DNA from: DATMXT01 sp035560415
GTDB taxonomy: Bacteria > Bacillota > Clostridia > Oscillospirales > Feifaniaceae
Assembly: GCA_035560415.1 (NCBI GenBank)
Contig: DATMZG010000102.1
Span: 1 to 20,617 of the forward strand
Direction of reading: 5' to 3'
DNA length: 20,617 nucleotides
The translations under genes were made by a program, and so were the position numbers. Shown piece after piece: positions 1 through 7,167 of the stretch. Each line of letters starts with the position of its first letter. Positions within the stretch are counted from its first letter, which is position 1. The notes under the pieces are model-generated. The model saw only the letters and a program-made list of their open reading frames with translations, was not told the origin of the DNA and did no database searches.

Positions 1-20
1 AATTATAAGGAGGACCTGCA

Positions 21-563
21 ATGGCAAAATATGTTTGCTCCGTTTGCGGATACGTCTCGGAGGACGGGATTCCCGACTTTTGCCCCCAGTGCAAAGCCCC
101 CAAAGAGAATTTTAAAGAAGTTGCCGAGAGCGCGGGCTTTGCCTGCGAGCATGAGATTGGCGTCGCCAAGGGCTGCGACCCATGGGTTTGGGAGATGCTC
201 ATCGCCAATTTCAACGGCGAGTGCAGTGAGGTCGGCATGTACCTCGCCATGAGCCGTCAGGCGGACCGCGAGGGCTATCCCGAAATTGCCGAGGCCTATA
301 AACGGTACGCCTTTGAGGAGGCCGAGCACGCGGCAAAATTTGCCGAGCTGCTCGGCGAGGTGGTCACGAGTTCCACAAAAAAGAACCTTGAGATGCGCAC
401 CGGGGCCGAGGCCGGCGCCTGCTCCGGCAAGCTGGAGCTCGCCGTCAAGGCCAAGCAGCTCGGATACGACGCCATTCACGACACCGTCCACGAGATGGCC
501 AAGGACGAGGCCCGCCACGGCGCCGGGTTCAAGGGGCTGTTAAAGCGGTATTTCGGAGAGTAA
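21..563 (+). CDS. Reverse rubrerythrin (N-terminal rubredoxin plus ferritin-like diiron domain)
   Basis: This cytoplasmic non-heme iron protein is expected to reduce hydrogen peroxide and possibly oxygen with electrons from NAD(P)H or a rubredoxin reductase. The 180-residue protein opens with a rubredoxin-like Cys4 iron site (C6-x2-C9 and C21-x2-C24). A four-helix ferritin-like domain follows (about residues 48-180) with ExxH diiron-ligand motifs near E100/H103 and E163/H166. Classical rubrerythrins carry the rubredoxin domain at the C-terminus, so this is the 'reverse' architecture known from clostridia, where such proteins are strongly oxygen- and peroxide-induced. The start is set by a full AAGGAGG Shine-Dalgarno at 7-13, seven bases before ATG. 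The promoter lies outside the window. It is probably monocistronic, since a strong hairpin follows at once and the next gene is convergent. The family call is secure; the in vivo electron donor is not visible. Confidence 0.95.
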   Translation: MAKYVCSVCGYVSEDGIPDFCPQCKAPKENFKEVAESAGFACEHEIGVAKGCDPWVWEMLIANFNGECSEVGMYLAMSRQADREGYPEIAEAYKRYAFEEAEHAAKFAELLGEVVTSSTKKNLEMRTGAEAGACSGKLELAVKAKQLGYDAIHDTVHEMAKDEARHGAGFKGLLKRYFGE

Positions 564-580
564 TCGTATATAAGCGGACC

Positions 581-616
581 AAAAGGGGCAATGCACACAG
601 TGCATTGCCCCTTTTT
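581..616. terminator. Bidirectional intrinsic terminator between rubrerythrin and the DUF4830-type gene
   Basis: A perfect 16-bp inverted repeat (581-596 with 600-615) has a three-base loop. It ends in a run of five T on the + strand, and an A run at 581-584 gives a short U tract on the - strand. It lies between two convergent genes and can serve both. Confidence 0.9.
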
Positions 617-646
617 CGGGCAGGGCCGCGGTCGGGCCTGGCGGAA

Positions 647-1132
647 TCAGGTGTTCATGTTCAGAATACTGTGCATAAAGCCCTCCCCGTCGGTGCTTGA
701 GACGTCGCAGGCCGCAAGTTTGTCTTTGTATAAGTACAGGTTGACCCGCACCGCCAGGTCCTCCACCGGATAATTGAGCACCTCGTAGCTCCACCGCACC
801 AGCTTTTTGCCCTCGTACTTTTCAAGGTCGAGTCCGTGTGACTTCTGAAGCTCGGCATAGGCGCGGAAAAACTCATCGAGGGGCTTTGGCACTTCCACTT
901 CGGTCACTTCCACGGCCGCGTCGCTGACTTCCCACCCGTAGCTGCGAATAAACGCGGCCCGCTCCTCGCTTGTCTTCAGTTTGACCGGCTCGACGGCAGT
1001 CACCGCCCCGGTCTCCTGCGGCTCTCCGGGATGAGCGATATTCCAGACGACAAGCCCGACAATGAGCGCGATAACGACAACTGCGAGAATTCGCAGCCAC
1101 ATCTGGTTCAGTTTCATAGACATGATCACCAC
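647..1132 (-). CDS. Single-pass membrane-anchored protein with a DUF4830-like C-terminal domain
   Basis: The function is unknown. The protein has a short N-terminus, one strongly hydrophobic transmembrane segment over the first roughly 35 residues, then an acidic linker and a compact domain. That domain (from about 'EERAAFIRSYGWEV' to the end) resembles the DUF4830 domain of clostridial proteins, recalled from family knowledge rather than searched. The domain should sit outside the cytoplasm. An ATG at 1147 extends the frame, but the GGAGGGG Shine-Dalgarno (1145-1139) lies inside that codon and the next two. I therefore place the start at GTG 1132, six bases downstream of the Shine-Dalgarno; GTG 1129 or ATG 1123 are alternatives. 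A terminator separates it from the EF-G-like gene upstream, so it needs its own promoter. The gene is convergent with rubrerythrin. Confidence 0.8.
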   Translation of the reverse strand: MVIMSMKLNQMWLRILAVVVIALIVGLVVWNIAHPGEPQETGAVTAVEPVKLKTSEERAAFIRSYGWEVSDAAVEVTEVEVPKPLDEFFRAYAELQKSHGLDLEKYEGKKLVRWSYEVLNYPVEDLAVRVNLYLYKDKLAACDVSSTDGEGFMHSILNMNT

Positions 1133-1150
1133 GGCGTACCCCTCCATTTC

Positions 1151-1181
1151 GTAGTAAGAGGATATGCGCGGGCGCTGTCAA
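1151..1181 (-). promoter_or_regulatory. Weak candidate sigma-A promoter for the DUF4830-type gene
   Basis: A perfect -35 TTGACA (1181-1176) is followed 19 bases later by TACTAC (1156-1151), a poor -10 at a long spacing. The predicted start would fall very near the Shine-Dalgarno, which argues against it. A promoter is nevertheless needed somewhere after the upstream terminator. Confidence 0.3.
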
Positions 1182-1220
1182 GTATGCCGCCCTTCTCCCC
1201 TTCTCCGGCGTACCAAAGAC

Positions 1221-1254
1221 AAAAAACAGGCTCTCCGGAAAACCGGAGAGCCTG
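1221..1254 (-). terminator. Intrinsic terminator of the EF-G-like gene
   Basis: A 12-bp perfect stem (1227-1238 with 1243-1254) with an AAAA/TTTT loop is followed on the - strand by six T (1226-1221). It lies 16 bases past the stop codon of the EF-G-like gene. Confidence 0.92.
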
Positions 1255-1269
1255 AAGGCTTTAAAGAGA

Positions 1270-3294
1270 TTATTCTTCGTCCTTGACCGCTTCGTCAATG
1301 ACTTTCTGAGCGACGTTCGGCGGAGTCTCCTCATAGCGGACGAACTCCAGCGTGAAGGAGCCGCGGCCCTGGGTCATGGAGCGCAGGTCGACGGCGTAGC
1401 TCGCCATTTCGGCCATCGGCACTTCGGCCTCGACCTGCTGCAGGCCGTCCGCCGGATTCATGCCGAGGATGCGGCCGCGGCGCTTGTTGACGTCGCTGAT
1501 GATGTCGCCCATCTGCGAGTCGGGAATTTGCACTTTTAAATTTCCGATGGGCTCGAGCAGGACGGGGTTTGCCGCCGCCATGCCGGCCTTGTAAGCGAGG
1601 CCCGCGGCCACTTTAAAGGCCATTTCGGAGGAGTCGACGTCGTGGTACGAGCCGTCGACGAGGGTGGCCTTGAGGTTGACGACGGGGTAGCCGGCCAAGA
1701 CGCCCTTCTGGATGCAGTCGCGCAGGCCCTTTTCAACGGCCGGGAAGAAGTTCTTGGGCACTGAGCCGCCGAAGACGTTCTCTTCAAAGACGAGGTCCTC
1801 GACTTCGGGGTTGGGCTCGAACTCAATCCAGACGTCGCCGTACTGGCCGTGGCCGCCCGACTGCTTCTTGTGCTTGCCCTGGACCTTGACCTTCTTGCGG
1901 ACGGTCTCGCGGTAGGGCACGCGGGGGTCCTTGAGCTCGACGCCGGTGCCGAACTTGTTTTTGAGCTTGGAGACCAGCACGTCGAGGTGCATGTCGCCGA
2001 TGCCCGAGATGACCTGCTGCTTGGTCTCGGAGTTGATGCCGAATGTGAAGGTCTTGTCCTCGTCGGCAAGGCGCTGCAGGCCGGAGCTGATTTTATCCTC
2101 GTCGCCCTTGGCCAAAGGCGTCACGCACATGGAGTAGCAGGGGGCGGGGAACTCGATTCCGGGCAGCACCGTCTTGCTGCCCTGCGCGCAGAGCGTGTCG
2201 CCGGTCGAAGTCCCGGAGAGCTTTGCGACAAAGCCGATGTCGCCACAGCCGATGGCCGGGGTCTCGACCTGCTTTTTGCCGCGGATGAAGTAGAGCTTGC
2301 TGATTTTCTCGGTCGACTCGGTCGCGGGGTTGTATACGACGCTGTCGGCCTTCATGGTGCCGCTCTCGACTTTGAAGTAGGACATTTTGCCGACAAAGGG
2401 GTCGGCGACGGTCTTGAAGACGATGGCGGCCAGCTCCCCGCCCTCCTTGCAGTTCTTGACCGCGGGCGAAGGCGTGGCATTGACAATGGTCGAAAGTAAA
2501 TCGATGACGCCCTCGAGGGAGACTGCCGAGCCGCAGCTGATGGGGGCGATGGAGCCGTCCGCAATGCCCTGCTTGAGGGCCGCGATGGTCTCGTCGCGGG
2601 TGAAGTATTCGCCCGAGAAGAACTTCTCCATGAGCTCCTCGCTCTGCTCGGCAATGGTCTCGCTCATCATGTCCCAGAGCTTGTTGACCGCGTCGCCCAT
2701 GTCTTCGGGCAGCGGTTTCTCCTCCGGCACGCCGGCCTTATATGTCCGCATCTTGCGGTCGACAAAGTCGATGATGCCCACCATCTTTTCGCCCTCCATG
2801 ACGGGGGCACAGATGGGGCATACCGAGATTCCGAAGACCTCGCGCAGCTGCTCGACGACTTTAAAGTAGTCGGCGTGCTCCTCATCGAGGCGGCTGACAA
2901 AGAAAATTTTGGAAAGGCCGGCCTTGGACGCGTATTCCCATCCTTTTTCAGTGCCAACGCCCGGGCCGTCGCGTCCCGCGACACAGATAAGGGCCGTCTC
3001 GGCAACCCGGATTCCCTGCATGACTTCGCCGACGAAGTCAAAATATCCGGGCGTGTCGATCAAATTGATTTTAAAGCCCTCGTACTCGACGGGAGCGATG
3101 GTTGCCGATATGGAAATCTGGCGTTTGATCTCTTCGGGATCAAAATCGCTGACGGTGTTTCCGTCGGCAAGCCTGCCGAGCCTGTCTGTGCCCTTGGTCA
3201 GAAAGAGTGCCGCTTCGGTCAAGGCAGTCTTTCCGGCTCTGCCCTGCCCCAGCAACACCACATTTCTGATTTTGTCCACGGGATATTGTTTCAT
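1270..3294 (-). CDS. Elongation factor G-like translational GTPase (EF-G2/FusA2-type paralog)
   Basis: This 674-residue protein has the EF-G domain order: GTPase domain (about 1-260), beta-barrel domain II, and domains III-V, including an EF-G-like domain IV segment around 'KKQSGGHGQYGDVW'. It is a little shorter than a typical EF-G of about 690-700 residues. The P-loop GQGRAGKT is at 16-23. Switch II reads DTPGYFDF at 80-87, so the EF-G catalytic His position is Tyr. The G4 element that fixes guanine, normally NKxD, reads SRLD at 134-137. Switch I (DFDPEE...) also differs from canonical EF-G. These features fit the EF-G-like paralogs (recalled as the EF-G2/PRK12740 type), not the housekeeping translocase, which usually sits beside rpsL-rpsG. 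The role is uncertain: ribosome-associated with weak or altered GTPase activity is an inference. ATG 3294 is preceded by AAGGA at 3310-3306. It has its own promoter and terminator. Confidence 0.9.
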   Translation of the reverse strand: MKQYPVDKIRNVVLLGQGRAGKTALTEAALFLTKGTDRLGRLADGNTVSDFDPEEIKRQISISATIAPVEYEGFKINLIDTPGYFDFVGEVMQGIRVAETALICVAGRDGPGVGTEKGWEYASKAGLSKIFFVSRLDEEHADYFKVVEQLREVFGISVCPICAPVMEGEKMVGIIDFVDRKMRTYKAGVPEEKPLPEDMGDAVNKLWDMMSETIAEQSEELMEKFFSGEYFTRDETIAALKQGIADGSIAPISCGSAVSLEGVIDLLSTIVNATPSPAVKNCKEGGELAAIVFKTVADPFVGKMSYFKVESGTMKADSVVYNPATESTEKISKLYFIRGKKQVETPAIGCGDIGFVAKLSGTSTGDTLCAQGSKTVLPGIEFPAPCYSMCVTPLAKGDEDKISSGLQRLADEDKTFTFGINSETKQQVISGIGDMHLDVLVSKLKNKFGTGVELKDPRVPYRETVRKKVKVQGKHKKQSGGHGQYGDVWIEFEPNPEVEDLVFEENVFGGSVPKNFFPAVEKGLRDCIQKGVLAGYPVVNLKATLVDGSYHDVDSSEMAFKVAAGLAYKAGMAAANPVLLEPIGNLKVQIPDSQMGDIISDVNKRRGRILGMNPADGLQQVEAEVPMAEMASYAVDLRSMTQGRGSFTLEFVRYEETPPNVAQKVIDEAVKDEE

Positions 3295-3327
3295 TACACG
3301 ACCATTCCTTTCTCGCCCTATATATTC

Positions 3328-3346
3328 AAGATTTTAAAAAAATCTT
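3328..3346. repeat. AT-rich inverted repeat in the 5' leader of the EF-G-like gene
   Basis: Eight-base arms AAGATTTT (3328-3335) and AAAATCTT (3339-3346) flank a three-base centre. It sits between the promoter and the Shine-Dalgarno, so it would be in the untranslated leader. It is A/T only apart from two G-C pairs; a weak hairpin or an operator are both possible. Confidence 0.45.
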
Positions 3347-3370
3347 CAGGTTTATAGCGTGCCACGAAAT

Positions 3371-3400
3371 ATTATAACATGGCTCAAATGCAATTGTAAA
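3371..3400 (-). promoter_or_regulatory. Sigma-A promoter of the EF-G-like gene
   Basis: The -35 is TTTACA (3400-3395) and the -10 is a perfect TATAAT (3376-3371), with an 18-base spacer. The predicted start near 3364 gives a leader of about 70 bases. The -35 begins three bases after the stop codon of the upstream spoVB-like gene. Confidence 0.8.
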
Positions 3401-3403
3401 CAT

Positions 3404-4726
3404 TTATTTGCTCGGAAAAACCCCGATTTTCCACGCCCTTTGAATGCTCAGGGTGAAGTTGATTCCCCGCGTCAGGTAGGTCATGAGGATATAGGCCGCA
3501 ATGCCCATTTCGGGCAGCAGCAGCCAAAGTCCCGCGACGTCGATGATGGCCGTGAAGATGTTGTACTGCATGGAGCGCACCTGCTGGCCGAGCCCTTTTA
3601 AAAATCCGTCCACAATTGTGTCAAGATACATGACCGGCACGAGCGGTGCAAAGAGCCGGATATACGAGCTGACGGCATCGGTGTGGTAGACGGCCCACGA
3701 GAGTTCTCCGGCGAAGTACCACAGGCATACGGCCGAAATGCAGGAGAATGCAAAGGCGATGCCGGTCATGCGCTGAATGATGTACCGCGTGTTGCGCCGC
3801 TTTCTCCGGCCAAAGCTCTCGGCCACCTCCGGCACGAGCAGGCTTGAGACCGAGACCAGCAGCACTGACGGCAGCGTCATGACCGGCATCGCCATACCGG
3901 TGATGATGCCGTATGTGGAGAGGGCCACCGTGGCCGAGCTGCCCGAAGCCCGCAGTCCCGCCGGAATGATGAGCTGCTCAGTCGTCACTAAAATGGAGCG
4001 GACGACTGAGCCCGTCGCGTCGGGGACCGCGATTTCAAGCACCCGCTTTAAAGCCGAGCCGCCCCCGCGCTCACCCTCGGCTGTGAAGTTGCGGCGGTCG
4101 GCGAAATAGAGGACGACAAGCGTGATTAATGACGCCGCCTCCCCCACCGCAGTGCCCACGACGATGATGGCGCAGGCCCCCTGCGGCGTGGCGGGCTGCA
4201 GCAGGGCGACTCCTCCCATGGCCAGCGCCATTTTGAGAATCTGTTCAAAGAGCTGCTCCGCCGCGTGCGGCAGCGTGCGGCGCATGGCGATGAAATAGCC
4301 CGAAAACGCCGCCGATATCGACAAAAACGGCAGGCTCGCAGCTAAAATCTTGAGGCAGACCGCGGTGTCGGCGTCGCCGAGCAGCCGTGCCGCCACCGGC
4401 GTTGCCGTCGACCAGAGCAGCAGGGCTGCGACGGTCGAGCAAAAGGCCGCGTAGAGGCAGCAGGCCCGCATGGCGCTTTTGACGCCTTTTCGCCCCTCGT
4501 AGCAGCCGGCCGCAACGACAAGCCGGGTGGCCGTCAGCCGCACGCCGGCCGAGCCCAAGGTGACTGCCAGCATGTAGACCGACATGATGAGCTGATAGAG
4601 TCCGACGCCGGCCGTCCCGATGTGCCCGGCCAGCCACGATTGAAAAACGACGCCAAGCCCGCGCATCGCGGTCGCCGCCGCCGTCATTATGAGGGTATTG
4701 ACAAAAAACTTCTGCGCGCGATCCAT
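3404..4726 (-). CDS. SpoVB/MurJ-type lipid-linked oligosaccharide flippase (MOP superfamily)
   Basis: This integral membrane protein probably flips a lipid-linked wall precursor across the membrane, as proposed for the SpoVB and Wzx/MurJ families. The 440 residues are almost entirely hydrophobic helices joined by short basic loops, with the N-terminal 'MDRAQKFFVNTLIMTAAATAM' pattern and an internal two-bundle layout. It is shorter than B. subtilis SpoVB (about 520 residues), so I expect about 12 helices. Placement in a region rich in sporulation genes supports a role in spore cortex synthesis, but a vegetative polysaccharide flippase cannot be excluded, so no symbol is assigned. The Shine-Dalgarno AGGTGGGG (4736-4729) precedes the ATG. 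No hairpin follows the stop, so read-through into the EF-G-like gene is possible. Confidence 0.85.
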   Translation of the reverse strand: MDRAQKFFVNTLIMTAAATAMRGLGVVFQSWLAGHIGTAGVGLYQLIMSVYMLAVTLGSAGVRLTATRLVVAAGCYEGRKGVKSAMRACCLYAAFCSTVAALLLWSTATPVAARLLGDADTAVCLKILAASLPFLSISAAFSGYFIAMRRTLPHAAEQLFEQILKMALAMGGVALLQPATPQGACAIIVVGTAVGEAASLITLVVLYFADRRNFTAEGERGGGSALKRVLEIAVPDATGSVVRSILVTTEQLIIPAGLRASGSSATVALSTYGIITGMAMPVMTLPSVLLVSVSSLLVPEVAESFGRRKRRNTRYIIQRMTGIAFAFSCISAVCLWYFAGELSWAVYHTDAVSSYIRLFAPLVPVMYLDTIVDGFLKGLGQQVRSMQYNIFTAIIDVAGLWLLLPEMGIAAYILMTYLTRGINFTLSIQRAWKIGVFPSK

Positions 4727-4805
4727 TTCCCCACCTCACACCATGTATATGACAGGCAGGCAGGGTTTACCGCAGGCGGGCGCAGATAATTGTCCCTCTT
4801 TGAAG

Positions 4806-4837
4806 ATAAAAACCGCGGCCGTCACCGGCCGCGGTTT
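4806..4837 (-). terminator. Intrinsic terminator of the asp23-nusB-xseAB-ispA unit
   Basis: An 11-bp GC-rich perfect stem (4810-4820 with 4827-4837) and a six-base loop run into five T on the - strand (4812-4808). It begins about 20 bases after the ispA stop codon. Confidence 0.92.
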
Positions 4838-4857
4838 ATACGTGTGCACTTTATGCT

Positions 4858-5727
4858 TTACCGGTCTCTGTCGAGCATGGCCGTCGCGAGCTCGGCCAGG
4901 TTTTTGCCCTGTCCGAATTCCCACGCGGCAAAGACGGCCTCCGAGGTGCGCAGCGCCGCCTCCCTGCGCGCCTCCTCAAGGCTCATGACGGTGGCGAAGG
5001 TCGCTTTCCCGTTGCGCGCATCCGACCCGACCTCTTTTCCGAGCGCCGCGAAGTCGCCGGTGACGTCGAGAATGTCGTCGACAATCTGGAAGGCGATTCC
5101 GAGCTTTTCTCCGTACTCGGCGGCTCCCTCGACTTCCCGCTCCCCCGCGCCCGCGGCCATGGCGCCGATGACGCAGGCCGCCCGGATGAGGGCGCCGGTC
5201 TTCATGGCGTACATTTCCCGCATCTCGTCCGCCGACAGGGTTTTGTGCTGCTTTTCACTCTCGACGTCGATCGACTGGCCCCCCAGCATGCCAAAGAGCC
5301 CCGCCGCCTTTGCAAGTTCCGCGGTGCAGGCGACGACGCGCTCAAGCGGGAGCGGCGCAGTCAGCGCCACTCGAAAAGCCTCGGTCAAAAGCCCGTCGCC
5401 GGCGAGGGTCGCCATGGCCTCCCCGTAGACCTTGTGGTTTGTGGGCTTTCCGCGGCGGTAGTCGTCGTTGTCCATGCAGGGCAGGTCGTCGTGGATGAGG
5501 GAGTAGGTGTGAATCATCTCAAGGGCGGCCGCGAGCGGCAAAACCGCCCCCGCATCCCCACCGCAAATGCGGCAAAACTCCATCATCAGATAGGGGCGCA
5601 GCCGCTTGCCGCCGGCCTCAAGGCTGTATGCCATGGCCCCCCGCACCGTCATTTCGGAGGGCGGCAGCGCCGTCTTCAGATAGGCCTCAAACCGGGCGAC
5701 CGTCTCCTCCATGTTCTCGATTTTCAT
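4858..5727 (-). CDS. ispA: Farnesyl diphosphate synthase (short-chain polyprenyl synthase)
   Basis: The enzyme condenses isopentenyl diphosphate with dimethylallyl and geranyl diphosphate to make farnesyl diphosphate, the precursor of undecaprenyl lipids and quinones. The 289-residue length is normal. GKR at 40-42, the first aspartate-rich motif DDLPCMD (80-86) with the two-residue insertion of bacterial type II enzymes, and the second motif DDILD (217-221) are all intact and bind the Mg-diphosphates. The start ATG overlaps the xseB stop by four bases (ATGA), indicating translational coupling. The xseA-xseB-ispA order matches B. subtilis and many Firmicutes. It is the last gene of its unit; dxs, which often follows, is absent here. 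Product chain length is inferred from the family (geranylgeranyl is possible). Confidence 0.95.
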   Translation of the reverse strand: MKIENMEETVARFEAYLKTALPPSEMTVRGAMAYSLEAGGKRLRPYLMMEFCRICGGDAGAVLPLAAALEMIHTYSLIHDDLPCMDNDDYRRGKPTNHKVYGEAMATLAGDGLLTEAFRVALTAPLPLERVVACTAELAKAAGLFGMLGGQSIDVESEKQHKTLSADEMREMYAMKTGALIRAACVIGAMAAGAGEREVEGAAEYGEKLGIAFQIVDDILDVTGDFAALGKEVGSDARNGKATFATVMSLEEARREAALRTSEAVFAAWEFGQGKNLAELATAMLDRDR

Positions 5728-5966
5728 ACCGGCTCTCCCTGCTGCGGCATCGGCGTTTTGACGATATCGCCCCCGGCGTCCTTGACAAACATCATGACTT
5801 TCTGCTCGGCGCCGTCGAGCAGCTTGTTGCAGCGGGCCGTCAGCGAAACACCCTCTTCAAAAAGGGCAAGCGCCTGTTCGAGCTTGGCATCCCCCGATTC
5901 AAGCAGCTTGACAATCTCCTCAAGCCTCGCCACAGACTCTTCAAAGCCCAAATTTTTATTTTCCAT
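5724..5966 (-). CDS. xseB: Exodeoxyribonuclease VII small subunit
   Basis: This is the small, helical, acidic subunit that associates with XseA in exonuclease VII, which degrades single-stranded DNA from both ends. The 80-residue protein contains the family core 'FEESVARLEEIVKLLESGD' followed by a second helix 'LEQALALFEEGV'. I take ATG 5966 because a GGAGGTG Shine-Dalgarno (5977-5971) precedes it and the length then matches the family; a longer frame to 6107 would lie inside xseA. It overlaps the end of xseA by 11 bases and the start of ispA by four, so the three are probably coupled. Confidence 0.95.
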   Translation of the reverse strand: MENKNLGFEESVARLEEIVKLLESGDAKLEQALALFEEGVSLTARCNKLLDGAEQKVMMFVKDAGGDIVKTPMPQQGEPV

Positions 5967-7167
5967 CGTACACCTCCGTGACGGTCGCGTTTGCGCCGCC
6001 TTTCGCGAGCATGATTTCAATTTTGTCCCCCGGGGAGAGCTCCGTGCGGGCCCGGACCGCGGCCCCCTCCCGCAAAATGACGGAATACCCTCTTCCGAGC
6101 ACCGCAAGGGGGCTTAAAGCGCCCAGCTTTCCGGCCGCAACTTCAAGCCGGTGGCGACGGCGGGCCCCTTGCAGCCGCATGGCGGCGTCGAGCCGTGCCG
6201 TCATGGCGACGACCGCCATGCGCCGGTCGTCAATGTAAATTGCGGGACTTTTGAAAACCCTTCGGGAGGCAAGGTCGGCGACTTTTGCCCGGGCGCTCTG
6301 AAGTCTTGTCCTGACCAGCGCCAGCAGCCTTGCGTCGAGGTTTGCAAAGCGGGTCTTTAAGGTCATGGTGTCGGGAACCGAAAGCTCGGCCGCGGCCGAC
6401 GGGGTCGGCGCCCTGAGGTCGGCCGCAAAATCCGCAATCGTGAAGTCGGTCTCGTGCCCGACGGCTGAGATGACAGGCACTTTGCAGGCGGCGATGGCTC
6501 TCGCCACCCCTTCGTCGTTGAAGGCCCAGAGCTCCTCAATCGACCCGCCGCCCCGCCCGAGGATGACAAGGTCGGCTTCGCCCGTGTCGCTGAAATATTT
6601 CAGGGCCTCAATGAGTTGGGGCGGCGCGTTCTCCCCCTGCACCAAGACCGGATAGAGCAGCACCTCGGCCAGGGGGAAGCGGCGGCCTAAGACGTGAATG
6701 ACGTCCCTGACGGCGGCCCCCGTCGGCGAAGTGATGACGCCGATTTTGAGGGGCAGCTTTGGAATGGGGCGTTTACGGCTCTCGTCGAAAAGGCCCTCCT
6801 CGCCAAGCTTGCGTTTCAGCTGTTCAAACGCGAGGTAGAGGGCGCCGACTCCGTCCGGCTCCATCTCGCGCAAGTAGAGCTGATACTGCCCGTCCCGCTC
6901 ATAGACCGCAACCCGGCCCTGCACCAGCACTTTCATGCCGTTTTCCGGCATAAATCTGAGCTTTGCGGCGTCCCTTGCGAACATGACGGCCCGGATGGCC
7001 GCCCCCTCGTCCTTGACCGTCATGTACATGTGGCCGGTCTTGTAGTGATTCGTGAAATTGGACAGCTCGCCGCGCACCCAGACCGACGCGAGTGCCGCGT
7101 CGCCCTCGATGAGCGACTTCATATACCGGTTGAGCTGCGAGACCGTGATGACCTGCCGTTCGTTCAT
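5956..7167 (-). CDS. xseA: Exodeoxyribonuclease VII large (catalytic) subunit
   Basis: This is the catalytic subunit of exonuclease VII, acting in DNA repair and in clearing single-stranded DNA. Residues 5-100 form the N-terminal OB-fold DNA-binding domain ('VSQLNRYMKSLIE', 'VWVRGELSNF'). The catalytic domain carries the family signatures GRGGGSIEELWAFND (204-218) and GHETDFTIADFAADLRAP (237-254). A helical region and a C-terminal segment ('LGRGYSVI') follow. At 403 residues it is slightly shorter than E. coli XseA. Its ATG overlaps the stop of the TsaD-like gene (ATGA), with GGAG about ten bases upstream, so it is read as part of the nusB-ispA unit. Confidence 0.96.
   Translation of the reverse strand: MNERQVITVSQLNRYMKSLIEGDAALASVWVRGELSNFTNHYKTGHMYMTVKDEGAAIRAVMFARDAAKLRFMPENGMKVLVQGRVAVYERDGQYQLYLREMEPDGVGALYLAFEQLKRKLGEEGLFDESRKRPIPKLPLKIGVITSPTGAAVRDVIHVLGRRFPLAEVLLYPVLVQGENAPPQLIEALKYFSDTGEADLVILGRGGGSIEELWAFNDEGVARAIAACKVPVISAVGHETDFTIADFAADLRAPTPSAAAELSVPDTMTLKTRFANLDARLLALVRTRLQSARAKVADLASRRVFKSPAIYIDDRRMAVVAMTARLDAAMRLQGARRRHRLEVAAGKLGALSPLAVLGRGYSVILREGAAVRARTELSPGDKIEIMLAKGGANATVTEVYDGK

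Noticed and set aside
4744..4751. CATATACA as a sigma-E -10 for the spoVB-like gene
   Set aside because: It matches most of the -10 consensus, but no acceptable -35 lies 14 bases upstream and the predicted start would fall on the ribosome site.
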